Source: an uncultured Lachnospiraceae bacterium (GTDB lineage: Bacteria > Bacillota > Clostridia > Lachnospirales > Lachnospiraceae). From it: a stretch of 39,193 nt of DNA. A program made the position numbers and the translations under genes. The notes beneath the pieces are model-generated. The model was not told the origin of the DNA, did no database searches, and saw only the letters and a program-made list of their open reading frames with translations. The DNA is taken from the NCBI GenBank assembly GCA_947053345.1, contig CAMRSM010000033.1, positions 1 to 39,193 on the forward strand, read 5' to 3'. Within the stretch, counting starts at the first letter, position 1. Every line of letters starts with the position of its first letter. Below, piece by piece: positions 1-8,117 of this stretch.

Positions 1-114
1 CCCACTGCCTTTCACGGCATAGGGATTTCCGTCCGCCCTGCTCCCGGAAATTCCTTCCGGCACGGCTCCGGGCATCCGGGGCACATACTGTTTCCAGGTT
101 TCTGTTTTCCGCCT

Positions 115-1290
115 TTAATATAAATCATCTTCGATCGCGTCCACGGTGCGGATCCTATAAAGCGCGTACCGCACCGGAATCTGCAGGATGCCGAGCAAAA
201 ACGTATAAGTGCAAAAAATCTCCAGCACAGTCTTTGGACGAAAGATTTTGCATTGCAGCCCCTGCGGTACCAACATAGTGTTCTTGACCAATACCGCCGC
301 CAAAATGCTGATGATTCCGCCTGACGCAAGCGCTATCCCGAATGTAAAGAGCAATTCCCGCATCACGGCGCAGTAAATATCCCCCCGAGAATATCCGATG
401 GAACAGTAAAGACACCATTCGTTGTGCCGGTCGCGCAGATAGGTGGTGTATACCACGGTCAGGGAGATTAAAAGCAGCACCACGATGCCTGCATAAATAA
501 GGCTCGTGGAATTTCTGATCACATCAATGACTTCCTTCTGCAAAAATGTTTCACCCCATTTCCGGTCAACTACCGTATCATAGTTTTCCTTCACGTCAAC
601 ACCGATTCCATGAAGTACCGCCGACATATCACCAATGCCCTCCGAAAGCACAACAATGGCCGATCTTACGCTCCATCCCGCAACCGGGATGCCGCAGCCA
701 AAATAAGTATCGCATTCCAGCACCCCAACAATCTTATAACGATTCTCGTAATCTCTCTCGTTAAAATACCCGCCCAGCACATAGCCGTTATTTTTCATTG
801 ACAGCCGGTCAAGGACAATCTCACCAGGATGCTCCGGAAGTCTGCCCTCCACAAGCTCAGCGTCAAAGTATTTCAATATCTGCGGGATTTTTTCCTCTTC
901 CGCCAACGGCACTTCGTATGTCATCTGTCCGACGGCTGCCGTAATGAGGCAATAGATTATCTCGCCGTACCATGCATCCTTTACCCCCGCGGTTTTCTTC
1001 AGTTCTTCCGCAAGCGCCCTGTTTTTTTCCGCATACACGGCCACAAACTCCTCATCGCTCATGTGATCTGTATCAATGCCGAGCGTCGTTTTTCCCGCCA
1101 GTGAGATAACCTGCATTTTGCCCGTGTTCCCCAGCAGAATGCGCTTAAAGCTTTCCTCGGTCGTGGAAAGCATGAACTGCGTCAGATAAACCAGCACAAA
1201 ACAAAGCGCAAGGCTAACGGTCAGCACGGCAACGCGGCGCACATTGTTTTTTATGTACTTCATTGCGGACAATTTCTGCGGCATCCCCAT
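115..1290 (-). CDS. FtsX-like ABC transporter permease
   Basis: Membrane permease of the MacB/FtsX type. One hydrophobic segment lies near residues 20-40. A long extracellular part follows (about 45-265), then three C-terminal membrane segments (about 268-290, 312-340, 355-380), the arrangement of a single FtsX domain. It would couple to an ATPase, but none is encoded beside it within the window, so the partner may lie beyond the left edge. I chose the ATG at 1290 because an AAAGG lies 5 nt upstream. A GTG at 1296 and an ATG at 1284 are also in frame. It follows the response-regulator gene on the same strand, so that two-component pair may control it; this is inference. The substrate is unknown. 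Confidence 0.75.
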   Translation of the reverse strand: MGMPQKLSAMKYIKNNVRRVAVLTVSLALCFVLVYLTQFMLSTTEESFKRILLGNTGKMQVISLAGKTTLGIDTDHMSDEEFVAVYAEKNRALAEELKKTAGVKDAWYGEIIYCLITAAVGQMTYEVPLAEEEKIPQILKYFDAELVEGRLPEHPGEIVLDRLSMKNNGYVLGGYFNERDYENRYKIVGVLECDTYFGCGIPVAGWSVRSAIVVLSEGIGDMSAVLHGIGVDVKENYDTVVDRKWGETFLQKEVIDVIRNSTSLIYAGIVVLLLISLTVVYTTYLRDRHNEWCLYCSIGYSRGDIYCAVMRELLFTFGIALASGGIISILAAVLVKNTMLVPQGLQCKIFRPKTVLEIFCTYTFLLGILQIPVRYALYRIRTVDAIEDDLY

Positions 1291-1343
1291 CACCACCTTT
1301 CTTTTGATAAAACTATTTTACTTTATTTTCCCGCAAAATAACA

Positions 1344-1379
1344 GTGGCTGTGGTCATATGCAAATATGACCACAGTCAC
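1344..1379. terminator. Strong hairpin between response regulator and permease
   Basis: A perfect 12-bp stem (1348-1359 with 1364-1375) closed by GCAA extends to about 16 bp through one G-T pair and GTG/CAC. It lies about 110 bp past the response-regulator stop and about 55 bp before the permease start. The minus-strand 3' side has only a weak T-rich tract (TTATTTT). It could be a terminator or, being a near-perfect palindrome, an operator. Confidence 0.45.
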
Positions 1380-1489
1380 GTTTTGAGCAGGTCTTACAAA
1401 TTTCCCATCTGCTGTATTTTTATGTTCCGGACAGCGAAACCTTTTAAGTCTTGACCGAAAAGACCTGCTTCTAAAGTGATGGAAATACA

Positions 1490-2143
1490 TCACAAGCCAT
1501 CGTCTTTCATCGCCACGACCAGCTTGGCGCGGTCATGGATTCCCGTCTTATCATAGATGGAGGAAATATAATTTTTCACGGTTCCTTCCGAAATAAAGAG
1601 GGTTTCGGAAATCTGTTTGTTCGTAAAACCACGCGCAAGCAGGGTACAGATTTCTTTTTCACGCCTTGTCATATCGGCAGGCAGCTTCCCGTCGTTTGCG
1701 TCCGGACTATCCTTCCCTGATTTCGCCCCCATCAAGGCCGCCAGCCGCTGCATGACCCGCGAATCGATCACGTTGTGCCCGCCCATGATCTGACGGATCG
1801 CACCGAGGATTGCGTCCTTGCCGCTGTCTTTTAACAGATAACCGTCCGCCCCGCCCGCAATTGCCCGGGTGATGTTTTTATCGTCGTAAAATGTCGTGAG
1901 CACCAATATTTTAATATCGGGATATTCCTCCTTGATTCTGGAAATCAGCTCGATTCCGCCCATTCCTTTCATATTTAGGTCCACCAGGGCAAGGTCACAG
2001 TCTGCTTTTTCAAGTACCGCCAGAGCGGCATTGCCGTCCGGGGCGGTTCCGGTAATTTTCATTCCATGGAAGGTTAAAATAATTTCAAGACTTTCCAAAA
2101 GCAACGGTTCATCGTCCACTAAAAGCACACGAAGATTTTCCAT
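1490..2143 (-). CDS. NarL/LuxR-type response regulator
   Basis: Two-domain cytoplasmic transcription factor of 217 residues. The N-terminal receiver domain (about 4-120) has the acidic pair D10-D11, phosphoacceptor D55 in the LALVDLNMKG strand, and K105 near the LLKDSG motif. The C-terminal LuxR-type helix-turn-helix (about 153-215) contains REKEICTLLARGFTNKQIS and GTVKNYISSIYDK. GGGAGA lies just upstream of the ATG. The sensor kinase gene ends about 70 bp upstream on the same strand, making a two-gene operon. Likely targets are the adjacent permease or the operon itself, but no operator can be assigned. Confidence 0.93.
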   Translation of the reverse strand: MENLRVLLVDDEPLLLESLEIILTFHGMKITGTAPDGNAALAVLEKADCDLALVDLNMKGMGGIELISRIKEEYPDIKILVLTTFYDDKNITRAIAGGADGYLLKDSGKDAILGAIRQIMGGHNVIDSRVMQRLAALMGAKSGKDSPDANDGKLPADMTRREKEICTLLARGFTNKQISETLFISEGTVKNYISSIYDKTGIHDRAKLVVAMKDDGL

Positions 2144-2214
2144 CTTTTCTCCCGTTCTGCCGCACAGGGCGGCGTGTTAGATTTCCTGTGGCTGCAAAAA
2201 ATGTTTCAAAGATT

Positions 2215-3435
2215 TCATCCTTTTCTCGCATCTTTGTCCTTAAATAGCGGCAGCGTGATCATAGCCTGAAAGCCGCGGTTATTTTCAAATGCCGCACTGC
2301 CGCCGCATTTTTCCGCAAAGGAACGTATTTTTTTCAGGCCATACCCATTTTCGATCCTCGCATGGGAATTTTGCAGGGAAAAATCGCTGATTCCATTGTC
2401 TTTGACGTAAATACGGATATGCGCGCTGTCCGCCGTCAAACGAATAATGAAACGGTCTGCGCTGCCGTGCCGTATTCCGTTTGCGAGCAGTTCGGAAACC
2501 GCCCCGTGCAAAAAACCGCCATACTCACGCGGCAGCAATAAGCCCGGTGCAAAATCCATAACATCCATGCGGATCTGCAGGGCGGTATCCATCATAAAGT
2601 TTTCCGCAAGTTCCTGCAGGCTGCCGGCAAAATCCGCAACCGGAAGCAGGCTTTCTTCCCCGTCCAATATCCGGACTGCCTGCCGGATCGAATCAAGTCC
2701 CATGCGGATGCGCCGGTTTGCCGCCCTGATCTTCTCCCCCGCCCTGTCCGGGTCGGCGGTCACCAAAAGCTCCGCCGCATCAAGCGCCACGATGGCGGCC
2801 GTCACCGAATGTCCTACGCTGTTGTGGATATTCCGGCTTATATTTTCACGCTCCTCCAGACGCGCCGTCTTGTCCGCAAGATAATTTTTCATGACCAGTT
2901 CCTGATTAAGTTTTTTCTCGTAGAACTCAGCGAGCGCCGTTATACTGACGACCCGTACCGTTTCATTTTTAGCGGAAAGATAACTGACCGCCAGATGTTC
3001 GCCGAGCGCTAAGACCAGAGCGGCGGCAAGCAGGAGCAATGCGTTCAAAAGGACGCGCGGCAGATCGGTCTGCCCGTTTCCGTCCGGAGCGAAAAAAGGC
3101 ACAATGCCGAAAAAAAATGTAATCAGATATGCAGCGGATGGCAGGAGCGGACGCAAAAAACGGAATCTCTGCCCCCATGTGCACGGCCGATATTCAAAGA
3201 ATATAAGGTATACTGCCATATTTCGCGAAAGCAGAACATAGACGAAAGAAAGCAAAAGCTGAAAGCCCAACGCGCACCCTGTCATTTCCTGAGATAAACT
3301 GCGGTATGTGAAAAAGAGCATAAAAATCCCGCCTGCCAACAGCAGCAGTGAAAAATTATCCGCTGTAAAGCCTGCGGCAACCGTCAGGATGAGCAATAAT
3401 ATGGAAGATTGTGCAAATTGTTCTGTTTCGCGCAT
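2215..3435 (-). CDS. Sensor histidine kinase, HisKA_3 type
   Basis: Membrane sensor kinase of 406 residues. The first 150 residues carry several hydrophobic segments with no large extracellular domain, as in kinases that sense within the membrane. A coiled linker (about 160-200) leads to the dimerisation/phosphoacceptor region with H204 in SRNIHNSVGHS. The HATPase domain follows, with the N-box around ELLANGIRHG, G1 DNGISDF and the GYGLKKI glycine box. This is the DesK/LiaS/NarX class that pairs with NarL-type regulators, and the partner follows immediately. The ribosome site is weak (GGTGA). Its upstream region contains the 3495-3830 repeat array. Confidence 0.92.
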   Translation of the reverse strand: MRETEQFAQSSILLLILTVAAGFTADNFSLLLLAGGIFMLFFTYRSLSQEMTGCALGFQLLLSFVYVLLSRNMAVYLIFFEYRPCTWGQRFRFLRPLLPSAAYLITFFFGIVPFFAPDGNGQTDLPRVLLNALLLLAAALVLALGEHLAVSYLSAKNETVRVVSITALAEFYEKKLNQELVMKNYLADKTARLEERENISRNIHNSVGHSVTAAIVALDAAELLVTADPDRAGEKIRAANRRIRMGLDSIRQAVRILDGEESLLPVADFAGSLQELAENFMMDTALQIRMDVMDFAPGLLLPREYGGFLHGAVSELLANGIRHGSADRFIIRLTADSAHIRIYVKDNGISDFSLQNSHARIENGYGLKKIRSFAEKCGGSAAFENNRGFQAMITLPLFKDKDARKG

Positions 3436-3494
3436 TGTATTGTCACCGTAGAATTATTTTGATCGGGTAAATGGGATGCTGGCCAGACAATAAC

Positions 3495-3830
3495 ATGCCG
3501 TTCCGACACGTTTCCTTCGGGGCATGCACATGATTTGCCGATGAAACTGTCCTCCCTCCGGTCGGACAGCAAATCTGCGCTGGTATAAGTCTGCCGACAT
3601 TATACCATGTCGTTCCGACATGCTGCCCCCGGCGGATGCACACGGTTCGCCACGGAAAATGTCCTCCTTCGTCGGACGGCGAACCGGTGCCGGTATCATG
3701 TCTGCCGACATTATACCATGTCGTTCCGACATGTTCCCTGCGGGGCTTGCACATGATTTGCCAGGGAAACTGTCCTCCCTTCGGTCGGACGGCAAATCAG
3801 CGCAGGTATCATGTCTGCCGACATTATACC
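3495..3830. repeat. Three tandem ~112-bp structured repeat units
   Basis: Units A 3495-3606, B 3607-3717 and C 3718-3830 follow each other without spacers. Each begins with an ATGTCG-TTC-CGACAT hairpin (imperfect in A). A longer stem is in the middle, and the unit ends with a two-part hairpin pairing GGTAT with ATACC and ATGTC with GACAT. The middle stem is GATTTGC/GCAAATC in A, GGTTCGCC/GGCGAACC in B and GATTTGCC/GGCAAATC in C: two base pairs change on both sides, so pairing is conserved while sequence is not. The array lies between the sensor kinase (minus) and a small unknown gene (plus). Open frames across it on both strands simply translate the repeat. Confidence 0.85.
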
Positions 3831-4027
3831 ATGAAGCCGACCGACTTTCAATATGACCGGGGTAATGGTTCACGAGGAGGAACAAACAGCAGGGAAAAAA
3901 TAGTACAGGTGGAAAATTAAAACAATATTTTATGGAATTATGCTGGCGTTTGTGGTATGATGTTGGTGTTAATGCGTTACATTCGCTTAAGATTTCCCAT
4001 TGTGCCCAAATTTCCAAAGGAGGACTT

Positions 4028-4471
4028 TTGAGAAAAATACTGGAATATCCACGGATTAAAAATGAAAATCTTGATGTGGTCAAAAATCTAATTGACTCTG
4101 TTGTGGAAAACCCGAACGGGGACGGAAGTTACGAATTGCAGGAATTAAACCGCATTACCGGAAAAACCCATACCTTATCAGAGTTTGTTGAATATTGGGG
4201 ATGGACGGACTTGGATTCTATAGCAAAGAAAGTTTTAACCCCGGAGCCGCCATATGTACGGAATCTGGAAAAAGATGAGATCATAGAAATCGTGTCAATC
4301 ATAAAATCCACCATTATATCCGATGATAACAAGGCAGAATATTATATAGAATTGCTTCATAAATCCCTGTCTCTGCCGGATGTTTTAAAATATATCCGGT
4401 TAGAAGACAGCGAAGAAACCATAACCGACAATCTGCTCCACGCTTCCCTAAATTCGGTTATTACCTTATAG
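4028..4471 (+). CDS. Hypothetical protein, 147 aa
   Basis: I do not recognise this family. I place the start at a TTG (4028) because AAAGGAGG at 4016-4023 sits just upstream. An in-frame ATG at 3932 has no ribosome site, and the extra residues look non-coding. The product is soluble, mostly helical and acidic, with no signal peptide or membrane segment. Its small size and repeat-adjacent position would fit an immunity or accessory protein, but nothing in the sequence proves it. It is followed 140 bp later by a small membrane protein in the same direction. Confidence 0.6.
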   Translation: MRKILEYPRIKNENLDVVKNLIDSVVENPNGDGSYELQELNRITGKTHTLSEFVEYWGWTDLDSIAKKVLTPEPPYVRNLEKDEIIEIVSIIKSTIISDDNKAEYYIELLHKSLSLPDVLKYIRLEDSEETITDNLLHASLNSVITL

Positions 4472-4610
4472 CAGAAGACATAATTAGAACGCCATAACCG
4501 GAGCCGCCGCACCCGCGTTCTCTGTCATGTCCGCAGATACAGCGGCTTAACTCTCAAGCAGCACAAAATATTTACAGCACGCGAAAGAAAAACCTTGAAA
4601 GGAGTGGAAA

Positions 4611-4895
4611 ATGTTTTCAAAATACACCGCCATTCTATTGAACAGCGTATTTGGGGTATGCCTTAACTATACCGTTATTACTATATGGTTTTCATTGGCA
4701 AGCAATTTTGTTTCAGATTACAGCTTTGCAGCACGCTTTTCATTGTATAACATCGTTTGGCTGTTATCCGCCATTACTTACAACAAAACAAGATATCAAA
4801 AACAGGGCGGCGGATTATTCTTTTGGATGTCGGCCATACTACCGCCTGTATTGGTCACTATGATATCGGCCGGGATAATAATAGTATTTTTTTAG
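4611..4895 (+). CDS. Small membrane protein, 94 aa
   Basis: Short hydrophobic protein with about three membrane segments (near residues 7-29, 42-58 and 70-93) and a basic loop (NKTRYQKQ). AAAGGAG lies about 7 nt before the ATG, so it is probably expressed. It ends about 20 bp from the convergent ogt gene. No family is recognised. Together with the preceding gene it makes a small accessory pair beside the structured repeat array. Confidence 0.6.
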   Translation: MFSKYTAILLNSVFGVCLNYTVITIWFSLASNFVSDYSFAARFSLYNIVWLLSAITYNKTRYQKQGGGLFFWMSAILPPVLVTMISAGIIIVFF

Positions 4896-4915
4896 CAGAT
4901 GGCATCCGATTTCTG

Positions 4916-5449
4916 TTACAGCGCTTTCCCTTTCGTCGGGATCTTGAAACTTTGCATATCCGCCAGTTCCAGCGCCAGAAGCTCCGCCTTTTTGTCGATT
5001 CCCGCGGCATATCCTGTCAGGCTTCCATTTGCCCCTACAACCCTGTGGCAGGGAACAATAATGGAAATCTTATTATGCCCCACCGCGCCGCCGACTGCCT
5101 GAGCAGACATATGCGAAAGTCCTTTCTGCCCGGCAATTTCCCTTGCGATCTCCGCGTAAGTGACCGTTTTCCCGTAGGGTATTCTTTTGAGGATTCCCCA
5201 GACCGCAAGCCGGAACGGAGTGCCTTCCAGATGAACCGGTGGCAAAAAGTCCGGCTCCCTGCCCGAAAAATAAACTGCCAGCCACTCTTTTGCCCGTCCG
5301 AGAACCGGGGTATCTTTTTCTTCCCTTGCCTCTTTAAGACCCGCGGCAAAGTATTTCGCACCTTCAAACCAAAGCCCGGTCAGCCCGATTTCATCCGCAG
5401 CGAGGAGAATGCCGCCGAGCGGTGACGGATAATGAGCGATATATTGCAT
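4916..5449 (-). CDS. ogt: Methylated-DNA--protein-cysteine methyltransferase
   Basis: Suicide DNA-repair protein that transfers alkyl groups from O6-alkylguanine (or O4-alkylthymine) to its own cysteine. The active-site motif IIVPCHRVVG is present (nucleophile C134), followed by the GSLTGYAAG wing. The helix-turn-helix region contains RIPYGKTVTYAEIA and SAQAVGGAVGHN. I use the ATG at 5449, which has GAGGGG 8 nt upstream; an in-frame ATG lies at 5482. Before the island inserted, this gene would have followed the M28 peptidase on the same strand by about 60 bp, so the two probably formed an operon. Confidence 0.93.
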   Translation of the reverse strand: MQYIAHYPSPLGGILLAADEIGLTGLWFEGAKYFAAGLKEAREEKDTPVLGRAKEWLAVYFSGREPDFLPPVHLEGTPFRLAVWGILKRIPYGKTVTYAEIAREIAGQKGLSHMSAQAVGGAVGHNKISIIVPCHRVVGANGSLTGYAAGIDKKAELLALELADMQSFKIPTKGKAL

Positions 5450-5511
5450 TTTGTATCCCCTCGTCCTCTTTTCATTTTGCAACTGTCGTCAGGTTTGTTT
5501 TTGATATATCA

Positions 5512-5660
5512 TTATTCGGCTTTTGTGTTTTCTGTCTTTTCTTCCTTCTTTTTCTCCGTATCGCGGTGGAAATATTTATCCAGCTCTTTTTTCCTATCCT
5601 CCGGTATTTCCCGCTTAATCGGCAGGACGGCGGCGTTTGCCATGTCCCCGATCATGCGGA
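5512..5660 (-). pseudogene. Displaced original 3' end of the M28 peptidase gene
   Basis: The last ~49 codons of a peptidase gene, stranded upstream of ogt. Bases 5537-5660 match 12341-12464 at 123 of 124 positions, the only difference being C5564 versus T12368 (Arg versus His). In frame, the fragment continues past the repeat as TENTKAE and stops at TAA 5512-5514. The complete peptidase gene instead ends in Val-stop just past its copy. So this fragment is the ancestral gene end, cut off by the island. Confidence 0.88.
5537..5660. repeat. Left 124-bp direct repeat of the island
   Basis: Gap-free direct repeat of 12341-12464 (offset 6804 bp) with one substitution. Identity stops sharply on both sides. 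It contains coding sequence of the M28 peptidase C-terminus, not a tRNA gene. Confidence 0.95.
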
Positions 5661-5759
5661 AAAACCCTCACTATTCCACGCAATATTGCTGATAAAAATT
5701 TCAGTTCCCGGATATTCCACACCATAATAATCCTTGAATTCAAAATCGTACCATTTTCT
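5652..5759 (-). pseudogene. Possible truncated gene end running into the left repeat
   Basis: Between two stops the minus strand reads about 35 residues rich in aromatic and acidic residues (WYDFEFKDYYGVEYPG, then IFISNIAWNSEGFSA), with no good start or ribosome site. The frame crosses the island junction at 5660/5661 and stops three codons inside the repeat. It resembles the broken end of an island gene cut at the junction. Chance is not excluded. Confidence 0.25.
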
Positions 5760-5811
5760 TCATAATATCACGGCACTGAGGTTATAAAAATATTTTCACT
5801 TTAACAGACCC

Positions 5812-6909
5812 TTAATACCATTTATAATAATAAAACTCAAAGTTTTTATGGATATTTAAATTTTCTTGTGATACCAATTCTATTCCAATATTTCTTTCAA
5901 TATCTTCCGTTTCATTTATTGATTTTCCATCAACTTTTATCTCTTTTATTTTAAAAAGCTTTATTTTTCCTTCACCGTCTTTTGCAATTAAATTATCCTC
6001 CACCTTCAAAATTACACCGCCACTGTTTATACAGATAATACGACCATCTATCACATCCAAGGGCTTTCCAAGCCCATATAATTTACCCGTATTATACAAA
6101 TATTCAACAAAAGAAGTCTGTATGGTTATACATATAGCCTCAGACAGGATTTTCAAGTATTCTAGCCATTTTTCCTTGACCAAATTCAGTTCAATTCTTT
6201 CCTCAACCCAAGCATGTGCTACGTTATTTCTTGCTTCAACCAATTGGTTTAATACATCGAACAAAGCCTTCGCATCATGTCCTTTTAATCGCTGATACGT
6301 TTGCTCACTATGTATCCCTTGCTCAATAAAATAAGATTTAAATCTAATATTCTCTGTAATTTTCTGAACAAAGTTTTCCACTCCTAACCCTTTAGCCAAA
6401 TCTTTAATCTGATCAATTTTTAGATTCCCCCCATGATTTAACAACAAACATCTATTCTTTACTAAACCATCCTTCGGATTATCAAAGGCCACATATGCAT
6501 TCTGAATCGCGTTGATCTCATCCAAATTATAACTTTTATAACGCTGAGTATTCACTAAGAAATCACCCAACTTCTTAATATGTTTGTCCTTTATTTCTTG
6601 AGGTAGTTCAGCATAATCACTAGCTACATTGCATAGATTATTACAATACCAATCAAATACATTGTCGATAAATTGTTCAAAGCACCCGTAGACACTAATA
6701 ATCACCGCATTATACTGAATTGGTGTTACCGCAATCTCTTTAATTATTTTTCCATACTGTAATGTATTACTAATTTTGCCTTTCAAATCAGTATCATACC
6801 GTATCAATTCACGTATCATTGATTTTTGTAAATCTATCCCCTCTATAAATTGTTTAATCTCATCAATGGTCTTCTTAAACTTTTCACAATATATCTGTAT
6901 TCCATTCAT
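5812..6909 (-). CDS. HEPN-domain protein, probable RNase (MAE_28990/MAE_18760-like)
   Basis: Protein of 365 residues. The diagnostic feature is R227-N-N-V-A-H232 in LVEARNNVAHAW, the Rx4-6H motif with a polar residue after Arg that forms the active site of HEPN ribonucleases. The helical N-terminal part (about 1-110, with VISVYGCFEQFIDNVFDWY) and the helices around the motif fit the MAE_28990/RiboL-PSP-HEPN group. From recall, these often neighbour DUF262 and cytosine methyltransferase genes. The C-terminal ~80 residues look like a small beta-rich domain. The gene starts 2 nt after the DUF262 stop with AGAAGG upstream, so they are co-translated. The likely role is RNA cleavage as a toxic or abortive arm of the island; this is inferred. 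Confidence 0.75.
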   Translation of the reverse strand: MNGIQIYCEKFKKTIDEIKQFIEGIDLQKSMIRELIRYDTDLKGKISNTLQYGKIIKEIAVTPIQYNAVIISVYGCFEQFIDNVFDWYCNNLCNVASDYAELPQEIKDKHIKKLGDFLVNTQRYKSYNLDEINAIQNAYVAFDNPKDGLVKNRCLLLNHGGNLKIDQIKDLAKGLGVENFVQKITENIRFKSYFIEQGIHSEQTYQRLKGHDAKALFDVLNQLVEARNNVAHAWVEERIELNLVKEKWLEYLKILSEAICITIQTSFVEYLYNTGKLYGLGKPLDVIDGRIICINSGGVILKVEDNLIAKDGEGKIKLFKIKEIKVDGKSINETEDIERNIGIELVSQENLNIHKNFEFYYYKWY

Positions 6910-6911
6910 CG

Positions 6912-8117
6912 CTATCTACCTTCTGACAACAAAGTATTTATAAATGTCCTAAATAATTCCACTCTCTTACATATGTCACTTTTAGACTGATGTTTACCGT
7001 CAAATTCATTCCGATACTCATTATAAAATGTTTCTAAAGATTCTATATTTCTATCCATATTAGAATTAATGCATAATGAATCGAGCTGATTTAAAACCAA
7101 CATCAATGGATCATATATCATTTTTTGGGGAGCTGTCCACTTTTCTTTCCCATTGATATATACATATTGGCAAAATGCCTTATCACCAAACAGTCTTTCT
7201 GCCTTCTCTATCGTATTTTCAAAATCTTCCCTTAAAACTGATAATTGTTCATCTTTGTATTTGTTTCCCACTTGCAAACATAAGTCTAAAAATTTATTAA
7301 TTTTTCCATTAAATTCATCAATGTGTCTCATTGAAAAATATCTGAGTACTAGTTCCACATCAAACATTCTATTATACATCCTATTCTTTGTATATAGAAG
7401 AGCCTGATCATAATTATCTATTTCATCTTTACCATCTGCCCTATCCAATTCTGGCGTAATACCCCATAGCCTTCTAAATGACTCGTTTCGCGAAAGTTTT
7501 ATGCATAAATCATTAAAAGGTCCATCATACAACGCATTTCTTATCTCTTGATCCTCTAAAGTAACTCCACCAGTATTCAACCGCTCAAAAACCATCTTCT
7601 TCATTTCATCTTCTTGCTCTGAAGTTTTGCTCGATTCTTTTAACAAAGTGATTACTGACAATTGTCTTCTATCGATACCTTCCCTTATTTTCTGCGGCAA
7701 AGAAGTATATTTTCTGCCATTCAATTCTGACCATTGAACAAGACCTTCCAATTCATACATGTCGTTGTAAAAGTCTATAATAGCTGTAATCCTTTGCAAA
7801 CCATCCATAACCTGATACTTATCAAAATCGGTTTCATAGACAAATACTGGCGGGATTGGCACATTCATTATAAATGATTCGATTAACTTAGATCTCTTTT
7901 TTGCATCCCAAGTAATACGTCGTTGATATTTTGGCTTTAATTGATAATTATCCCCAGTAAACACATCCTTAACCAAAGACAATTTAACCGCGCCTTGCTC
8001 AGTAATTATTCTCGCTTCGCCATTTTCATATCTTTCATTTATAGCTTCGTCTGTCAATTTTTCCACTCGCTCCTCCAAACCCACTGCAAGATTACTTTCA
8101 AACTCATATAATTTCAT
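6912..8117 (-). CDS. DUF262 (GmrSD N-terminal-like) protein
   Basis: Protein of 401 residues from the preferred ATG (8117; GGGGGA 9 nt upstream); an in-frame ATG lies at 8132. DUF262 hallmarks appear in order: YQRRITWDAKKRSKLIESF, VPIPPVFVYE, VMDGLQRITAI (the conserved DGxQR) and FERLNTGGVTLEDQEIRNALY. In GmrSD type IV restriction enzymes this ParB-like domain uses nucleotides, and a DUF1524 HNH nuclease domain follows. Here no HNH domain is visible, so cleavage would have to come from a partner. The start overlaps the methyltransferase-nuclease gene by 14 bp, indicating translational coupling. It may act as a nucleotide-dependent sensor or regulator for the HEPN protein (inferred). Confidence 0.85.
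   Translation of the reverse strand: MKLYEFESNLAVGLEERVEKLTDEAINERYENGEARIITEQGAVKLSLVKDVFTGDNYQLKPKYQRRITWDAKKRSKLIESFIMNVPIPPVFVYETDFDKYQVMDGLQRITAIIDFYNDMYELEGLVQWSELNGRKYTSLPQKIREGIDRRQLSVITLLKESSKTSEQEDEMKKMVFERLNTGGVTLEDQEIRNALYDGPFNDLCIKLSRNESFRRLWGITPELDRADGKDEIDNYDQALLYTKNRMYNRMFDVELVLRYFSMRHIDEFNGKINKFLDLCLQVGNKYKDEQLSVLREDFENTIEKAERLFGDKAFCQYVYINGKEKWTAPQKMIYDPLMLVLNQLDSLCINSNMDRNIESLETFYNEYRNEFDGKHQSKSDICKRVELFRTFINTLLSEGR

Noticed and set aside
3495-3830. CRISPR array
   Set aside because: Units are ~112 bp and contiguous, with internal hairpins and no unique spacers; no cas genes are present.
3443-4083. Overlapping frames (103, 209, 78 and 94 aa) on both strands over the repeat array
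   Set aside because: They translate the same tandem repeat in several frames, lack ribosome sites and show no domain character. The structure, not a protein, explains the sequence.
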